A stretch of 14,036 nt of DNA from Dehalococcoidia bacterium (GTDB taxonomy: Bacteria > Chloroflexota > Dehalococcoidia > JACVQG01): positions 1-14,036 of the forward strand of contig JACVQG010000015.1 in the NCBI GenBank assembly GCA_015661045.1, read 5' to 3'. Below, piece by piece: positions 13,392 to 14,036 of this stretch. Position 1 is the stretch's first letter, and the number at the start of each line of letters is the position of its first letter. Both the position numbers and the translations under genes were made by a program. Below the pieces are notes generated by a model. That model had not been told where the DNA came from. It saw nothing but the letters and a program-made list of their open reading frames with translations, and did no database searches.

Positions 13392-14036
13392 CTATACCAA
13401 CGGCTGTAGGCACACCACTGGCTCACGTGACAGTAGTTCACGCAGGATAGCGAAATCAGGGAGTCCCAGAGCCTGCTGAATGGCCTCATCTATCTGAACC
13501 CTGGTCGGGTCATGGGCCATCTCCGGGAATGGCAGTAAAGGTGACTGGCATAGGCGGTCATAGGCAGCGACAAGTTGTTGCTTCTGGACTAGGCTGAGGG
13601 CATGTGTATCCAACACTGGCAGGCCTTCGAGGACGGGCTTCTTGAATTTAATCCAGGCGCCTTCGGTCTCCAGCCTATGGCTGAGAAGCAGTAATAGCCC
13701 CGCGGTGGAGTTCAGCCACAGGACCAAAGACTTCTCAACCCCATCATCTCCTTCTGCAAGCTTGAAAGGCCACCAGGAATTAGACAACGCTTGTTTTTCT
13801 AGCCTCACTGCCGCCAAACGCTGGGTGTTAAGACGAAGTCTTTCGGCGAGCATAATACGACCAGACCTCGGCCAAAGTAGTGTCACATCCCGCAAGGATC
13901 TTCCAACCTTAGCCCGAGCAAGAGGCGAGAGATAGCGGTTAGGGGACTGGGCCAAAGAGGTTACAAGGGAAGCATCATGGCTCCAGAAGGCGGCGTACCC
14001 TGTCTTACCTTTGATAACTCTAAACCCATCATGAAT
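13392..14036 (-). CDS. DNA methyltransferase-like protein, C-terminal part (runs off the window)
   Basis: The frame is open from the right edge of the window to a TAG at 13392, giving the last 214 residues of a longer protein. The visible part begins IHDGFRVIKGKTGYAAFWSH and contains APNRYL-like SPNRYLSPLA, AERLRLNTQRLAAVRL, ALSNSWWPFKL and LVLWLNSTAGLLLLL, followed by GAWIKFKKPVLEGLPVLD. This order (LNTQR...WW...LWLNST.G.LLL...G.W..FKKP.L..LPVLD) is typical of the C-terminal target-recognition region of large N6-adenine DNA methylase-like proteins, often found in phage-defence loci. The methylase motifs themselves would lie outside the window. An internal TTG near 13955 is not a true start, since the frame continues upstream. 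It converges on the permease gene with only 33 bases between them. Confidence 0.75.
   Translation of the reverse strand: MHDGFRVIKGKTGYAAFWSHDASLVTSLAQSPNRYLSPLARAKVGRSLRDVTLLWPRSGRIMLAERLRLNTQRLAAVRLEKQALSNSWWPFKLAEGDDGVEKSLVLWLNSTAGLLLLLSHRLETEGAWIKFKKPVLEGLPVLDTHALSLVQKQQLVAAYDRLCQSPLLPFPEMAHDPTRVQIDEAIQQALGLPDFAILRELLSREPVVCLQPLV

Overview
The window looks like a chromosomal segment of an anaerobic-type bacterium that uses strong AGGAGG-type ribosome binding sites, canonical TTGACA/TATAAT promoters and moderate GC. The GH15 and GH57 enzymes, the winged-helix regulator and the palindromic intergenic repeats would fit Chloroflexota (Dehalococcoidia-like) or a clostridial Firmicute. This placement is an inference from style only; no rRNA or marker gene is present.

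Layout. 58-1635 is an AT-richer, unrecognised gene with papain/C39-like features. 1958-4917 is a two-gene unit: a phosphofructokinase-family protein and a cytosolic GH15 glucoamylase, closed by a very strong hairpin terminator at 4946-4993. 5058-5275 holds palindromic repeats. 5344-6089 is a promoter and a membrane zinc peptidase (YugP type). 6341-7568 is a promoter and an orphan ABC ATPase. On the minus strand, 11409 back to 7565 is a tightly coupled operon: winged-helix regulator, short GH57 hydrolase, long GH57 4-alpha-glucanotransferase/amylase. 12093-13358 is an ArsB-type anion permease. 13392-14036 is the C-terminal part of a DNA methyltransferase-like protein that runs off the right edge.

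GH15, the two GH57 enzymes and the phosphofructokinase-family protein fit a theme of intracellular glycogen or maltodextrin breakdown feeding glycolysis, although the phosphofructokinase lacks part of its substrate site.

The most unusual region is 11434-12064, between the regulator and the permease. A near-consensus promoter (TTGACA, 17 nt, TATATT) carries a perfect palindrome at its predicted start site. About 160 nt later comes a perfect 12-bp terminator/attenuator hairpin. Then come three tandem micro-genes, each with an almost complete anti-16S Shine-Dalgarno sequence, encoding 15-, 14- and 14-residue Lys/Pro peptides (MFKSKPPAKKPAPKK, then MFKSKPPAKPAPKK twice). A perfect 15-bp hairpin closes the unit. 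All substitutions between the three copies are silent and the only indel is one whole codon, which argues strongly that the peptide itself is selected. I do not recognise this peptide family and consider it the best candidate for an undescribed system here.
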